Below are positions 20,001 to 30,200 of a stretch of 64,000 nt of DNA, one piece after another. Positions within the stretch are counted from its first letter, which is position 1; each line of letters begins with the position of its first letter. This DNA is from Candidatus Poseidonia sp. (GTDB taxonomy: Archaea; Thermoplasmatota; Poseidoniia; Poseidoniales; Poseidoniaceae): the NCBI GenBank assembly GCA_022426155.1, contig JAKMEE010000047.1, positions 88,491 to 152,490 of the forward strand. Direction: 5' to 3'. The notes under the pieces were generated by a model. That model was not told the origin of the DNA. It did no database searches and saw only the letters and a program-made list of their open reading frames with translations. Made by a program: the position numbers and the translations under genes.

Positions 20001-22897
20001 GAGCTGAATCCGGCCAAGACATCAACCTGATTGGAAAGGTTCGTCTTCAAGACATTGATGTTGCCCCAGACCCTTCTGCTTACTATCTCGTCCTTGAACT
20101 GAAACATCTCAACAATACAGATGGCAACACCACGATTGAATGGGAAGAAGTTGCTAACCGCTCAGGGACCATTGGCGGCGATTTCAACTGGAACGTTGAC
20201 CTTGGAGCGGCAGCAGGAAGCGAAACCTACCGTTTCGCCATCCGTGGGTACGAGGGAGGCGATATTCTCTGCCCCCCCAGCCAATACAATCCTGACGAAA
20301 CGTGTGCGATACCATTCGATATTTCAATTGACACTTATGAGCCTAACTTGCTTGGAATTCAGGTGCTCAACGGACAAGTCGACCCCAACGTTGAATCAAA
20401 CTGGCGAACCCTATTGGATGACACTTGGGTGGTTCCTTCCCAAACTCAGAAGGTCCGAATGAGTAGCCAAGATCTACCAAACCCACCCGAAGTTCTGACT
20501 CTCCATTACTGGGTTCAACACGATCATGATGGAACCAATGGCGGTTCCCTCGACGGAATCCCACAAGCCAGTGAATATATTTCACTGAACATGTCCAGTG
20601 ACGGGGAAGCACCAACTGCGAATTACTCTGGCGAATACAATGACTATGCGAACGAGGGACAAGACCCTGTTGGAAAAGTTTCGATTTGGGTCGAAGGCTA
20701 TGATTTGGCAGGTAACCCGATCGATGGAGGCGCTCCTGGATTTGAAAACGACAGTGTTACCTATGTTTCAATGTCATCTCAAAGTCCAGTCATTCGTAAT
20801 TTCTACATTGAAGATTCTCAATCCAGTCGTTTCTTGAATTCAAACCTCCCTCAATGGGATGGCGAATGGAATCAGACCATGTATGCAGGGAACACCTACC
20901 ATCTTTTGGTTGAAGCCAACGATGATAACGGTTGGAGAGACGTAGATTACTTCAAGATTGAACTTGACGACACTCGTGATGACATGACACTCTGGTATTT
21001 CCCACGCAATGAAACCGCTTGGACAGAAAGCCCTTACATCGAAATTGTCAATGAGAGTGAAGAAAGTGATGGTGCTACATTGCGACGCATGGATGGTGGA
21101 GCCCTAGTTGACCCATTCGAGTCGGACTTCATTCTTGACCTACCCATCCGAATTGACTGGGGCGTATTAGGTGAAACCAGTGCCAATAACAATCCAACCC
21201 TCTTCATGCAGGACTTGGACAATCCATTGTACCGCATGCTACCCTCTTCTGGTCGTTATATTCAGACCTGGTATTACAGCGACGGAATTCAATTGGACTT
21301 CAGAACCAATGAAGCTGAAAACCTCATGGTCACTCCTATCTTTGAAGATGTAAGCACACCGATCACACGTGACGTCCGAGAAGGGTTCGTTTACGCTGGA
21401 GACACCATCCGATTTGCAGGTCAATACGCCTACAGAGATGGTATTTATGACAGCGTTTACATCAATCCAGAGGTTGAATTGACCCTTGAGATTACCCGTT
21501 TAGATGCTGCTCCGGATGGAGCTAAAGGCTACATCGCTTACCCAGGAGAAGTAATGACTCATTCCTTCACGGGGGGCGTCTTTGACATCAACATTACAGC
21601 CCCTGATCGCACCAATGAATACACTTACGAATTCAAATTGATCAATCTTCCTGCAGGATCTGAAGATTTCACTCCTGCTGTCTGTTCTGGCTCCACTTCA
21701 TACGGTTGCTCTACGTTCAACATCAAAGTCGATAAAAACGCACCTCGTGTTTCTTCCAATTCTTGGACGGCTAAGAAAGGTGAAACCGGCGAAGTGATCA
21801 GTCAAGTTCTTTCCACAGCGACCTATCATTGCGTGGACGTGGAAGTGCTGATTGAAGAGCAAGAAGCCCTCTTCCCTGGCGATGTTGAAGTCGCTTGGAT
21901 GTTCTACGAAAGCACACAGAACTCCCAACCGTGGCTGGTTTACGCTAACACCTTCTTTGGCGGCCCTAACAATGCAGAGCCAATGACCGAGACCTTGACC
22001 TTGAGCACCGCTGGCGGTGCTTACCTTGGTGAGGCAGATTGTATCGACATGTGGCCGCTTGAAGATGGCCAATTTGATCCGGACCAGAATCAAATGTCAG
22101 GTGTGGAGATCGTTATGTGGATTCAAGGCGTTGACTCAGCAGGTTCGTCCATCGTCTTGGGTGGTGGCCCTCAAGATGACGGAACCACTGCCCCGATCTT
22201 TTCGAGCAATCCAGATCACAAATCGCTCTACACCTTCATTCATGAAGAAGCGACATTTAGCATCCGCAACGTTCGATTGAATCCAGAAGCTCCAGAAGTT
22301 GGCCAGAAGATGGTGCTTGAAGTTGAGGTTGAAAATACGGGTTCCATGGCTGGATCAGCCGAACTCGTCGTGAAATCAATCATCAACGGGCAAACTCCTG
22401 TCACAGAAGGTATCATCACAACCGAATCTTTGGATGTCGGTGAACGTGCTTGGAGTGAAATTTCCCTCGAACCATTCGGAGAGCCAACAACTGGAATGTA
22501 TTACACCGTATCAGTCAACGGAACAGGTGATGTGTTATACGACGGTTCCCAGAAGGGAGATGCGTTCAACGTGAAGGTTGCTTCAGAAGATGACTCGTCC
22601 TCATTCTTGTTGATCATTGGACTTCTTGTCGTCGCCCTTGCCATTCTCGGCACACTCGTTGTCGTCTTCGCACGAAGAGGTTCTTCGGGCTCCTCCTTGC
22701 TTGAGGACGAGTATGAGTACGAGGACGTAGATGCCGCAGTTGAATCAAAGGTACTAGCAGAAATACCCGCTAACGTCGACCCAGAAATGGCCCGAGCTAT
22801 GGCAGAATTCCCACAATGGAATCAAGAAGAAATCCAAGGATACTTTGACCAAGGATGGAACATTGAATCATTGAAAGATTGGGTCAACAACCAGTGA
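17039..22897 (+). CDS. Giant secreted/membrane-anchored surface protein with CARDB-like C-terminal domain, TM segment and cytoplasmic tail
   Basis: Signal-like MSSQSYRKSVPFFLVFLMLLAPFASANV; CARDB-like NVRLNPEAPEVGQKMVLEVEVENTG; TM SSFLLIIGLLVVALAILGTLVVVFARRG. Confidence 0.75.
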   Translation: MSSQSYRKSVPFFLVFLMLLAPFASANVTTFTNGGSDVEVEIRDGNDLSNLNDGMISLPDGETVTGATMKISTAMVEHSAHSRIDLETMPNGNVWNPLENNQLTAFSDISLFKIEDSNGDATPVSLAAEGFLTDFEGTSAGFVVDFNSPGPTSGANWAHGTLTNSNVPTACKSGAECWGTNIGDDNYTDDDGASAFDMALLSPSMYVEPTLKSKTAFFDSWHNLETINGGGQNTYRYQDCAYLEIRSSNNPLTQGSPELFQYLPIDIQNSVGIGYGQGYAQRQNSAQDNRVNPSCGGLNNNSQNEYGLAGTSVSSTNPTGWATVAVDLTDFIGFHVQMRFVMEHNGLSGANVDDNMSGWQIDNFRLGDLLPQNGSMTVRGITPSSLGSDNHPNGYGLVTLEAETSASAQLTVDVLDTNNQVVTGKDGLLLEGLSGKVIELWNINSSEYRSVNLRFNFNSGPDRLSTPTMHGFSIGTRVGTGFNATAGGGFSEVTDGVWSSIGGGMPMMYTPTIIQDAFSTSHSRAKFSYPITSVTPYIQDDCSESPDISILPIGFSSAVQLTDGVKTTFEAPLFGYNAVLSYMNPCNVGGMWFDMEFGHHAEDMYIDVADDGDVDYGFTEPAFGAFGRQTNFLLNQVGGVNYATDSASLTLNVNGQAEGGFFLLPMGAEISSADVSFDGVSIRSNTDPNEGFSLSLLAGSQSTSLGDMPNLTIISQEVLIDPMPLKDALNSLLSNPLVAGNELDDFGREWLKFRFSVDSPNASSGTTLDIVDLDIVYNYSTTLTTSDNLDIELNQGIALWNGGSTAQVPIALYTTSGGSIHLSDLDISSSSGYTNTITITDNPLGLYPNGEIYEIVTTHAVNPITGTALSEAWVTFEAPNGYVKLSWSDFMGFSEASDDENYITLESTSSFTDITDGKEITWHIRINPTWDDTHQVRVYSGLTTSNGVNGLPDAILLDPSVGNAVENDAGISEFELQNSIGTAQSLTGAESGQDINLIGKVRLQDIDVAPDPSAYYLVLELKHLNNTDGNTTIEWEEVANRSGTIGGDFNWNVDLGAAAGSETYRFAIRGYEGGDILCPPSQYNPDETCAIPFDISIDTYEPNLLGIQVLNGQVDPNVESNWRTLLDDTWVVPSQTQKVRMSSQDLPNPPEVLTLHYWVQHDHDGTNGGSLDGIPQASEYISLNMSSDGEAPTANYSGEYNDYANEGQDPVGKVSIWVEGYDLAGNPIDGGAPGFENDSVTYVSMSSQSPVIRNFYIEDSQSSRFLNSNLPQWDGEWNQTMYAGNTYHLLVEANDDNGWRDVDYFKIELDDTRDDMTLWYFPRNETAWTESPYIEIVNESEESDGATLRRMDGGALVDPFESDFILDLPIRIDWGVLGETSANNNPTLFMQDLDNPLYRMLPSSGRYIQTWYYSDGIQLDFRTNEAENLMVTPIFEDVSTPITRDVREGFVYAGDTIRFAGQYAYRDGIYDSVYINPEVELTLEITRLDAAPDGAKGYIAYPGEVMTHSFTGGVFDINITAPDRTNEYTYEFKLINLPAGSEDFTPAVCSGSTSYGCSTFNIKVDKNAPRVSSNSWTAKKGETGEVISQVLSTATYHCVDVEVLIEEQEALFPGDVEVAWMFYESTQNSQPWLVYANTFFGGPNNAEPMTETLTLSTAGGAYLGEADCIDMWPLEDGQFDPDQNQMSGVEIVMWIQGVDSAGSSIVLGGGPQDDGTTAPIFSSNPDHKSLYTFIHEEATFSIRNVRLNPEAPEVGQKMVLEVEVENTGSMAGSAELVVKSIINGQTPVTEGIITTESLDVGERAWSEISLEPFGEPTTGMYYTVSVNGTGDVLYDGSQKGDAFNVKVASEDDSSSFLLIIGLLVVALAILGTLVVVFARRGSSGSSLLEDEYEYEDVDAAVESKVLAEIPANVDPEMARAMAEFPQWNQEEIQGYFDQGWNIESLKDWVNNQ

Positions 22898-22907
22898 GGT
22901 TCTGAAA

Positions 22908-23714
22908 ATGTCATCCCAGCACACCTGGGCCGACGAGGTCTGGCAAGACCCAAATGGTGGGTCGATTGTTCTTCATGGAACACTTCCAACCATTGTGTAC
23001 CCCAATGCCATGCGCCCTCGTCTGGATTATCACGGTCTCGCTCTTCTCGAATCACCCGATGTGGTTGATTTGTGGGAGCAAGAGGAACTGGATGAAGCCG
23101 AATCAAACGGAATCAACCTCACCCATGGCCTGATCTCTGGAGGGGCGTTCTCAAAATATCTTGAAGGCCTTGTAACTCTTGAGGACATCCAAGGTGGCCG
23201 GTTTCCAGACCCAGAACCTCGTCGACTTCAGCGCAATGCTGACCGACATGGAAGGCATGTGTTTTTCATTGAACCATTGGCTGATGACGAAGACTGGAGC
23301 GACTTCCTGACGGAAGAAGCCAAGGCTGTTTCTCATTGGAAGAAATTACTCGGCATGATTCGGATGTCAAAGCGATGGAAGCGATTTGTGAAACATCATC
23401 TCTTCCTAGTTGAGCAACCTCCAAAGGGACAATCGCCCAATTTGTCTTCAGCAAGCGTACTTGCAGCGGCATGGTGGGATATGGGGCAATGGTTGATTAC
23501 GCCTGAGTTGGCACTTCGCCGAGATGAACGCTACGCAAAGCGATTACGTGGTGCATTGAAGTTTCTCCGTGACGAATACGGAGATGATGCTTGCTTGCTT
23601 GCAGTTGTGCATATGCCGCATCGTCATGAAGTTCTGAAGGCGCTTGAAGCACATCCAACCCATGAGGAGATTTCATCAACAGTGACCTCTACCTTGGACA
23701 CGGAGGAAGAGTGA
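22908..23714 (+). CDS. Conserved hypothetical protein
   Basis: 268 aa ORF tightly packed with the downstream TBP-like gene. Confidence 0.5.
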   Translation: MSSQHTWADEVWQDPNGGSIVLHGTLPTIVYPNAMRPRLDYHGLALLESPDVVDLWEQEELDEAESNGINLTHGLISGGAFSKYLEGLVTLEDIQGGRFPDPEPRRLQRNADRHGRHVFFIEPLADDEDWSDFLTEEAKAVSHWKKLLGMIRMSKRWKRFVKHHLFLVEQPPKGQSPNLSSASVLAAAWWDMGQWLITPELALRRDERYAKRLRGALKFLRDEYGDDACLLAVVHMPHRHEVLKALEAHPTHEEISSTVTSTLDTEEE

Positions 23715-24257
23715 ATGAGCGGAAAATCCATCGATGTACGCGTTGAAAATCAACTCGTTCGTTTCATTTGTCCTACGCCACTTGACCACGATTTAGTCGT
23801 GAGCCAAGTTGGTGGTCAACGTAACAGCGGAGTAGTCATCAAGGTCCTTGACCGGCCACAAGCCACCCTCGTTATTGACGAAGAAGGACGGATTGTTGTT
23901 CATGGCACGCATCGCGTGGAAGCAGCACGAGCGGCAGCAAAAGAATTGTTGCTACGCCTTGGAATGGATGATAGTGGCTTAACCGCCGAAATGGGCCCTT
24001 TGGTTGCATCCTTCCACTTTGAGAAAGCCATTCAACTCCAATCGATTGCTGGTTCATTTTCATCTGGTACATCAGAATACGATGACCGATTAGGCTGTAC
24101 CGTTCTGACCGATACTCGCCATAATCTCACAATTCAGATCTGGCCGAATGGGAAATGTTTGGTGACCGACGCCCGCCACCCAAACATGGTGGCTATGTCG
24201 GCTGTTTATTGGCGCAACATCTTCACCGAAAACCGCTATTTTGTTGAACGAATTTGA
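23715..24257 (+). CDS. Divergent TATA-binding-protein-like protein
   Basis: NSGVVIKVLDRPQATLVIDEEGRIVVHGTHRVEAARAAAKELLLRLG resembles the TBP half-repeat (FPGLVxRLxxPKATxLIFxSGKIVxTGAKSxEEA), with a weaker second half LGCTVLTDTRHNLTIQIWPNGKCLVTDARHPNMVAMSAVYW. Confidence 0.5.
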   Translation: MSGKSIDVRVENQLVRFICPTPLDHDLVVSQVGGQRNSGVVIKVLDRPQATLVIDEEGRIVVHGTHRVEAARAAAKELLLRLGMDDSGLTAEMGPLVASFHFEKAIQLQSIAGSFSSGTSEYDDRLGCTVLTDTRHNLTIQIWPNGKCLVTDARHPNMVAMSAVYWRNIFTENRYFVERI

Positions 24258-24266
24258 GGGAGTTCC

Positions 24267-25136
24267 ATGGTGTATGACGGTCCTGTTTTGGACAACCACT
24301 TTCACCTTAATCTCAACGGCAGATACATAGAGGCTGCTCGAGATTTCCAGCGGGCTGGTGGAACCGATTTGGTTCTTGTACACTGTCCAGATTTCGCCTC
24401 ACCTCCTGAAACCCTCGAAGGTCATCGCTCCGCCTATCAAACGACCTTGGACATGGCCCAAAACGTGCGTTCAACACTTTCCCTCGGCGTTCGAGTGGTA
24501 CTCGGGCCCCACCCTGCAGCCTTCGCCCACCAATTTCAACGATGGATGGATGAAGAAGGGGAGGAGGGGGAAGAACGAGCCATCACCAATTACCGTCATT
24601 CCATTGACGCTGCCCTTGAATTCTATCGCGAAGGGCAAGCACACGCAATCGGAGAGGTCGGCCGCCCTCACTGGCCAGTCAGTGACAAGATTTGGGACCT
24701 TTCGAACATGCTACTCGATGAAACCATGCATCTGGCAGCCCAAGAAGGGTTGACATTGCAATTGCATGTTGAGGGCGAGTCTGATGAAACCTACTCCGAT
24801 TTATCCAAACGTGCTTTGAAGCAAGGGATGGAACTGAAGAAACTCGTTCGACATTATTCACCTCCAGATGTCCGAAGTTCACATACGCATGGTTTGACAC
24901 CAAGCGTCTTGATCGGAAAGGGCGCCTTGGAACGTTTGTTGGAGACCCATCAATCCTCAAGCCACGGGTTTTTGATGGAAACTGATTACATGGATGATTT
25001 GCGTCGTCCAGGTGCAGTACTTGGTCCAAAAACAGTTCCAAAACGCACCAAACAATTGATTGAAGCTGGCGTTGATGAAGAGGTTATTTGGAACACCCAT
25101 CAAACCCTCCCCAACTATCTCTACGGGGAAGAATAG
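24267..25136 (+). CDS. TatD-related metal-dependent hydrolase
   Basis: LDNHFHLNLNG, HAIGEVGRPHW, LQLHVEGE, METDYMDD metal-ligand pattern. Confidence 0.7.
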   Translation: MVYDGPVLDNHFHLNLNGRYIEAARDFQRAGGTDLVLVHCPDFASPPETLEGHRSAYQTTLDMAQNVRSTLSLGVRVVLGPHPAAFAHQFQRWMDEEGEEGEERAITNYRHSIDAALEFYREGQAHAIGEVGRPHWPVSDKIWDLSNMLLDETMHLAAQEGLTLQLHVEGESDETYSDLSKRALKQGMELKKLVRHYSPPDVRSSHTHGLTPSVLIGKGALERLLETHQSSSHGFLMETDYMDDLRRPGAVLGPKTVPKRTKQLIEAGVDEEVIWNTHQTLPNYLYGEE

Positions 25137-25220
25137 ACCTTGTGTGAGAACCTGAGAAAAGATGGTGGTGTTTCCATCACATTGATGAAAGAGAGAACCT
25201 ACCCGTAACTAGGTTGCGAC

Positions 25221-26309
25221 ATGGTTACATCACAACGATGGGTCCTTTTGGCTGTCTTTATGATGGCGATGACCATGCCAGTTTCAGTGTCCTCACAGGT
25301 CCCCACCATGCCTGGTGTGGAAATCGATTGTGAAGAAAAGCAACCAAGCCTCAATGTTCACCCGCTCGATGGTGAACCAGTCGAAATAACCTGCACGGTC
25401 ACAAATCCCTCATCTTGGGATGAGGAGATTTCGGTTGAGAAAGAATGGGACGGCGTGGAAGTTGAAATGACTCTGAGCGAAGACACTTTTTCTGTTTCAG
25501 CAGGAGATGAAGAAGACTTCACGGTAACCTTTACAGGTCCAAAGCGACTTTCATCAAGTGTTACCTATGATTTCACTCTTACCGCTGTGGTCACCAATGT
25601 CGGTTTCATTCCTGATTGGCCAGAAGCGTTTGGAACCAATGCCTCGGTGAGCGGTGATTTGAACGTGGCTACATTCGGCATGGTGGATTTGGATATCACT
25701 GATCGAAGCACCCGTACCCTCGAACAGGGAGGGGAAGTCAAGATTTCATTCCAATTCCAAAATAACGGTAATGACGACGACAAGATTCGAGTCAGTATTG
25801 TAAATGTAGCAGAACTCGAGGAAGCAGGATTTACCTTCCCTGATGGAACATTTGTTTCAGAAACCGTCTCCGAAGATGGGACCTCAACCATGCGAGAATT
25901 GACCATTCGTGCTCCTTCAAGCATTGAAGAAGATCTTCGCCTTCAAGCACTCTTCCAAGCAGAGAGTGACAACGACCCTGATGCTGGATTGAGTGAAGTC
26001 TCGATCAGTTTACAATTGGAAGCCTCAGCCAGTTCAACGGGGCTCGGTGGAGGTTTAGAGGAAGTGAGTAAAGATGACCTGGTTCTCTATGGCAGCATAG
26101 CGGGCGGTGTTATTTTCATGCTCGTCATTGCAGTTGCACTTGCCCGCACATTACGCCGTCGTGCGAACAATCAACCCTCATACATCCCTCCCATGGACAT
26201 GGAAGACGACGAGGCTGAGGAAGAAGAAGATGAATTCGACTTCGAAGATTTGGATGATTTGTTTGGCGATGACGACAATGATTTGGACGAAGCCTTCGCT
26301 GACCTCTGA
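25221..26309 (+). CDS. Secreted/membrane-anchored protein with acidic cytoplasmic tail
   Basis: N-terminal signal-like VLLAVFMMAMTMPVSVSS; C-terminal TM LYGSIAGGVIFMLVIAVALARTLRRR, then a Glu/Asp-rich tail. Confidence 0.65.
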   Translation: MVTSQRWVLLAVFMMAMTMPVSVSSQVPTMPGVEIDCEEKQPSLNVHPLDGEPVEITCTVTNPSSWDEEISVEKEWDGVEVEMTLSEDTFSVSAGDEEDFTVTFTGPKRLSSSVTYDFTLTAVVTNVGFIPDWPEAFGTNASVSGDLNVATFGMVDLDITDRSTRTLEQGGEVKISFQFQNNGNDDDKIRVSIVNVAELEEAGFTFPDGTFVSETVSEDGTSTMRELTIRAPSSIEEDLRLQALFQAESDNDPDAGLSEVSISLQLEASASSTGLGGGLEEVSKDDLVLYGSIAGGVIFMLVIAVALARTLRRRANNQPSYIPPMDMEDDEAEEEEDEFDFEDLDDLFGDDDNDLDEAFADL

Positions 26310-26398
26310 AGGTTGTTATTTGGGCTTGACCGGCGCTGTTTGGAAGGTTGTAAACCGGCCGTATTGACCATGGTTTTGAAGGCAACACTCAAAGGCTT

Positions 26399-26416
26399 GG
26401 TGTAGCGCACTACACC
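26399..26416. promoter_or_regulatory. Palindromic operator-like site upstream of the fatty-acid/polyketide synthase cluster
   Basis: GGTGTAG-CGCA-CTACACC, perfect 7-bp arms, 22 bp upstream of ATG 26439. Confidence 0.45.
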
Positions 26417-26438
26417 TAATAGCCACAGGGTGTTTTTC

Positions 26439-27230
26439 ATGTTGGGATTAGAAGGAAAAATTGCATTCGTGTTTGGCGTTGCCAGTGAAGACTCGATTGC
26501 ATGGGCGATTTGCCAACAATTAGCAGGGGCTGGCGTGACCCTCTATCTGGGCTATCAGAAGCGATTTATGAGCCGAGTTTTCCAATTAAAAGACCAATTG
26601 CCAGCCATCGGGGGGTTCTATCCATTGGACGTGGCCAGCGATGAGGCTACAAAGGAATTCTTCGATGCCTTTGCCAAGGATCACCCAGGGAAGAAAGCTG
26701 ATATTCTGATTCACGCAATCGGCTTCGCTCCACGTTCATGTTTTGACCGCCCGATCTTGTTCGTCGAAGACAGCGATATCAACACAGCCATGACCATTTC
26801 AGCCAATTCTCTTCAACGATGTTTGAAGCATGCATTGCCCTACCTCAATCCGGGCTCATCAACGGTCACATTGACCTACGCAGCCTCGAATCGTTATGTT
26901 CCAAATTATGGAATTATGTCGATGGCCAAAGCCGCTCTTGAGTGTTGGACACGGGAATTAGCATGTCATCTTGGTCCGGAAGGGCATCGAATTAATGCGA
27001 TATCCTCGGGGCCAATCCGAACCATTGCAGCGGGGGGGATTCCTGGATTTGACAGGATTCTCGATCACGTAGAAGCAAATGCCCCTCTTCGTCGTAATGT
27101 AAGCCAACAGGATGTCGCTGGCGCTACTCTTTGGCTTTCTAGCCCCCTTTCTGGAGGCGTTACGGGCCAATGCATCTACGTGGATGCTGGATATTCGATT
27201 ACGATGGTGCCAGAGAGCATCATGAACTGA
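26439..27230 (+). CDS. Enoyl-ACP reductase, FabI-type SDR
   Basis: MLGLEGKIAFVFGVASEDSIAWAICQQLAGAGVTLYLGYQ; LTYAASNRYVPNYGIMSMAKAALE keeps the YxxMxxAK catalytic pattern; HRINAISSGPIRTIAAGGIPGF; GQCIYVDAGYS. Confidence 0.88.
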   Translation: MLGLEGKIAFVFGVASEDSIAWAICQQLAGAGVTLYLGYQKRFMSRVFQLKDQLPAIGGFYPLDVASDEATKEFFDAFAKDHPGKKADILIHAIGFAPRSCFDRPILFVEDSDINTAMTISANSLQRCLKHALPYLNPGSSTVTLTYAASNRYVPNYGIMSMAKAALECWTRELACHLGPEGHRINAISSGPIRTIAAGGIPGFDRILDHVEANAPLRRNVSQQDVAGATLWLSSPLSGGVTGQCIYVDAGYSITMVPESIMN

Positions 27231-27231
27231 G

Positions 27232-30200
27232 GTGGCCAACATGAGCATCACAACGGAAGACGGAAAACCCTGCGAAGGATTGGAACAAGGCCCATTTGAG
27301 CCCATTGCAGTCATTGGCGTGGGCGCCATGATGCCCGATGCAAATTCAATCGATACATTTTGGCAAAACATTCTCGACCAAAAAATTAGCATCGCTCCGT
27401 TACCCGAAGGCCGTTGGCCTGGGAAGATTTCTCATTTCTGGCGCGAAGGCGAACCTGGGCAACACACTGAAGGATTCACGTATGCCAAAATCGGTGCATT
27501 GGTCAAGGGTTACGAATTCGATTGGCGCCGATGGCGTCAACCCCCGGGAACACTCCCACAGATTGACCCCTGCCAACTCTGGGCTGTTGGAGTGGCCGCA
27601 GATGCCATTGAGCATGCAGGATACGATGGCGAAGCCAAGGACATTGATCGAACCAAGACAGGCGTGGTGTTTGCTAACGCTCTTGGTGGTGAAAATCGTA
27701 ACCTTTCCAACATTCGTGTTTGGTCAGAACATACGAAACAAATCGCACTTGAACATGGCTTACCTTCTGGAAATAGTGAGGGCTTCGTCGAAACAATTCT
27801 TGAGGGAACTCCACGCATTGACGAAGATACCATGCCAGGTGAACTTGCCAATGTCGTTTCAGGCCGAGTCGCCAATCTCCTTGATCTCCAAGGCCCTAAT
27901 CACGCCATGGATGCGGCATGTGCATCTTCCATGGCTGCCGTTTTGGACGCATGTCGTTTACTGCAATTGCGCCAAGTCGATGTGATGCTTGCAGGGGCAA
28001 CCGATCGTACCATGGACCCTGCAACCTTTGCGAAATTTTCAGCCATCGGTGCTTTATCCCCTACTCATTCCTCGCCTTTCGATGCCCGAGCAAACGGGTT
28101 CGTTATGGGGGAAGGTGCTGGAGTCTTTGTGCTCAAGCGACTTCACGATGCGATAGAAGATGGCGATGAGATTTACAGTGTCATTCGAGGCATTGGAGGT
28201 TCATCTGATGGCAGAGGCAAAGGAATCACAGCGCCAAGCCAACGCGGTCAGATCCAGGCCATTGCCCGAGCTTACAGTCAGGCGGGCTATCCAGCATCAT
28301 CGGTTGAACTCGTTGAAGCCCACGGTACATCCACCAAGGTTGGAGACGCCACAGAATTATCCACCCTGTCTCGACTTTGGACAGGGGTTGAAGGAACGGG
28401 TCGGGTGGCGGTTGGTTCCATCAAGTCGCAAATCGGCCATCTCAAGGCAGCAGCAGGAATTGCAGGCATGATGAAAACCGTCATGGCACTTCATCACCGC
28501 ACTATTCCCCCAAGCGCAAATTTCGAGACGCCCAATCCGACGGTTGATTGGTCGAGCATTCCATTCTTTGTACCAACTCAAGCAATGGATTGGCCAAAGC
28601 CCACACAACACCCTCGTCGTGCAGGCGTTTCTGCCTTTGGTTTCGGCGGAACCAATTTCCACGTCGCTCTCGAGGGGTACGATCCAGAATATCACCTGCC
28701 AATGGCTGAAGCATGGTCGCAGCGTTGGTCCGCTTATTCTCAGCAGTCCGTTAGAAATATCGAGGCCCCCTCGATTTTTGACTCCACCTCCCGCCCCACT
28801 CTCACGCATGAAGAACTCAAGTCCATTGAGGGCGGAGTGCTGTTGCTCTCTGGCGCAAGCATATCTGACCTTGGAGGCCAATTGCAATCTCTCAATTTTA
28901 GTGGGCCGCTCTTTGATGAAGACCCAAGAGGCCGAAGAATCTCGGAAGCTTTCCAATCAGCCAGCGCATCGTTCGATGCGAAAGCGCCCGCTCGGATGGC
29001 CATTGTTGCCACATCGTGGGCAGATTTCCAAAAGCGTGTCGCCCTTGCCGGAAAAGCGATGGATGACCCTGAAAAATGGGGTTTTCTTCAATCTCAGGGC
29101 GTGTTGATCACCACGGAAACACCGTTGCCAGACGGTGCAAAAGTCGCTCACATGTATCCTGGCCAAGGCAGTCAATACGTTGGTATGACCAATGACCTAG
29201 TGAAACGTTTCACTGCACCAGCGGAGGTTTGGAAACAAGCCGATATCACCATGGTCGAGGTTTTGGAGGGCGAAACCCTCTCAAGTTTCGTTCTTCGTGA
29301 CTCGCTTAGCAAAGAAGAATTGTTGGAAGCAGAGCACAAACTGAAACAAACCGAATACACACAGCCTGCAATGCTCACGGCTGATTTAGCCATTGAACGG
29401 ACCTTGAATGCCTTTGGGCATGTCCCCGATATGGTTGCAGGGCATTCATTGGGTGAATATGCGGCATTGATGTCTTCGGGAATTCTCGATATGGATGGAG
29501 CCCTACGTGCTGCTGCTGCTCGTGGAACGGAAATGGGTTCGGTTGAAATTGAGGATAAAGGCCTCATGGCAAGTGTTACTGCTCCTTATGAAGCGGTTGA
29601 ATCTGTTCTTAACGCCTCGGAGGGCTACGTCATTGCTGCCAACAAAAACTCACCAAAGATGACCGTGATTGCAGGTGAAACTGACCCGGTGCGAGCAGCT
29701 ATGGCTGTCTTTGAAGAGCAAGGTTTCAACTGCGTGGAATTAGCAACTTCTCATGCATTCCATTCCAGAATCGTTGCTCCCGCTAACGAACCGCTTCGCC
29801 GGTTTTTGGAGAGTTTAGAAATCCGTTGGCCAAGTATTCCAATCACTGCAAACGTTGATGGTACATTTTATCCAATGCAAGGAGATGATTCTAAGGCCTC
29901 CATTCTTGAAAAATTAGCCCCACAAATGGCTTCCGCTGTGGAATGGACCAAGCAAATAGAATCCATGTATGAGGCTGGGGCCCGCGTCTTTGTTGAAGTC
30001 GGACCAAAACGAGCATTGACGATGTTCGCCGTTCAAATTCTGGAAGGACGACCTCACATTCCAGTGATGTCAAACCATCCAAAGCAGGGCGGTATCGCCA
30101 CCTTCTTCACTGCCTTGGGCGCACTGGCGTTGGCTGGCAGGGCGCCACAATGGCCTGCATTGAATTCTGATGCCATGAGCGAGGCCTTTCGAGCAGGCCC

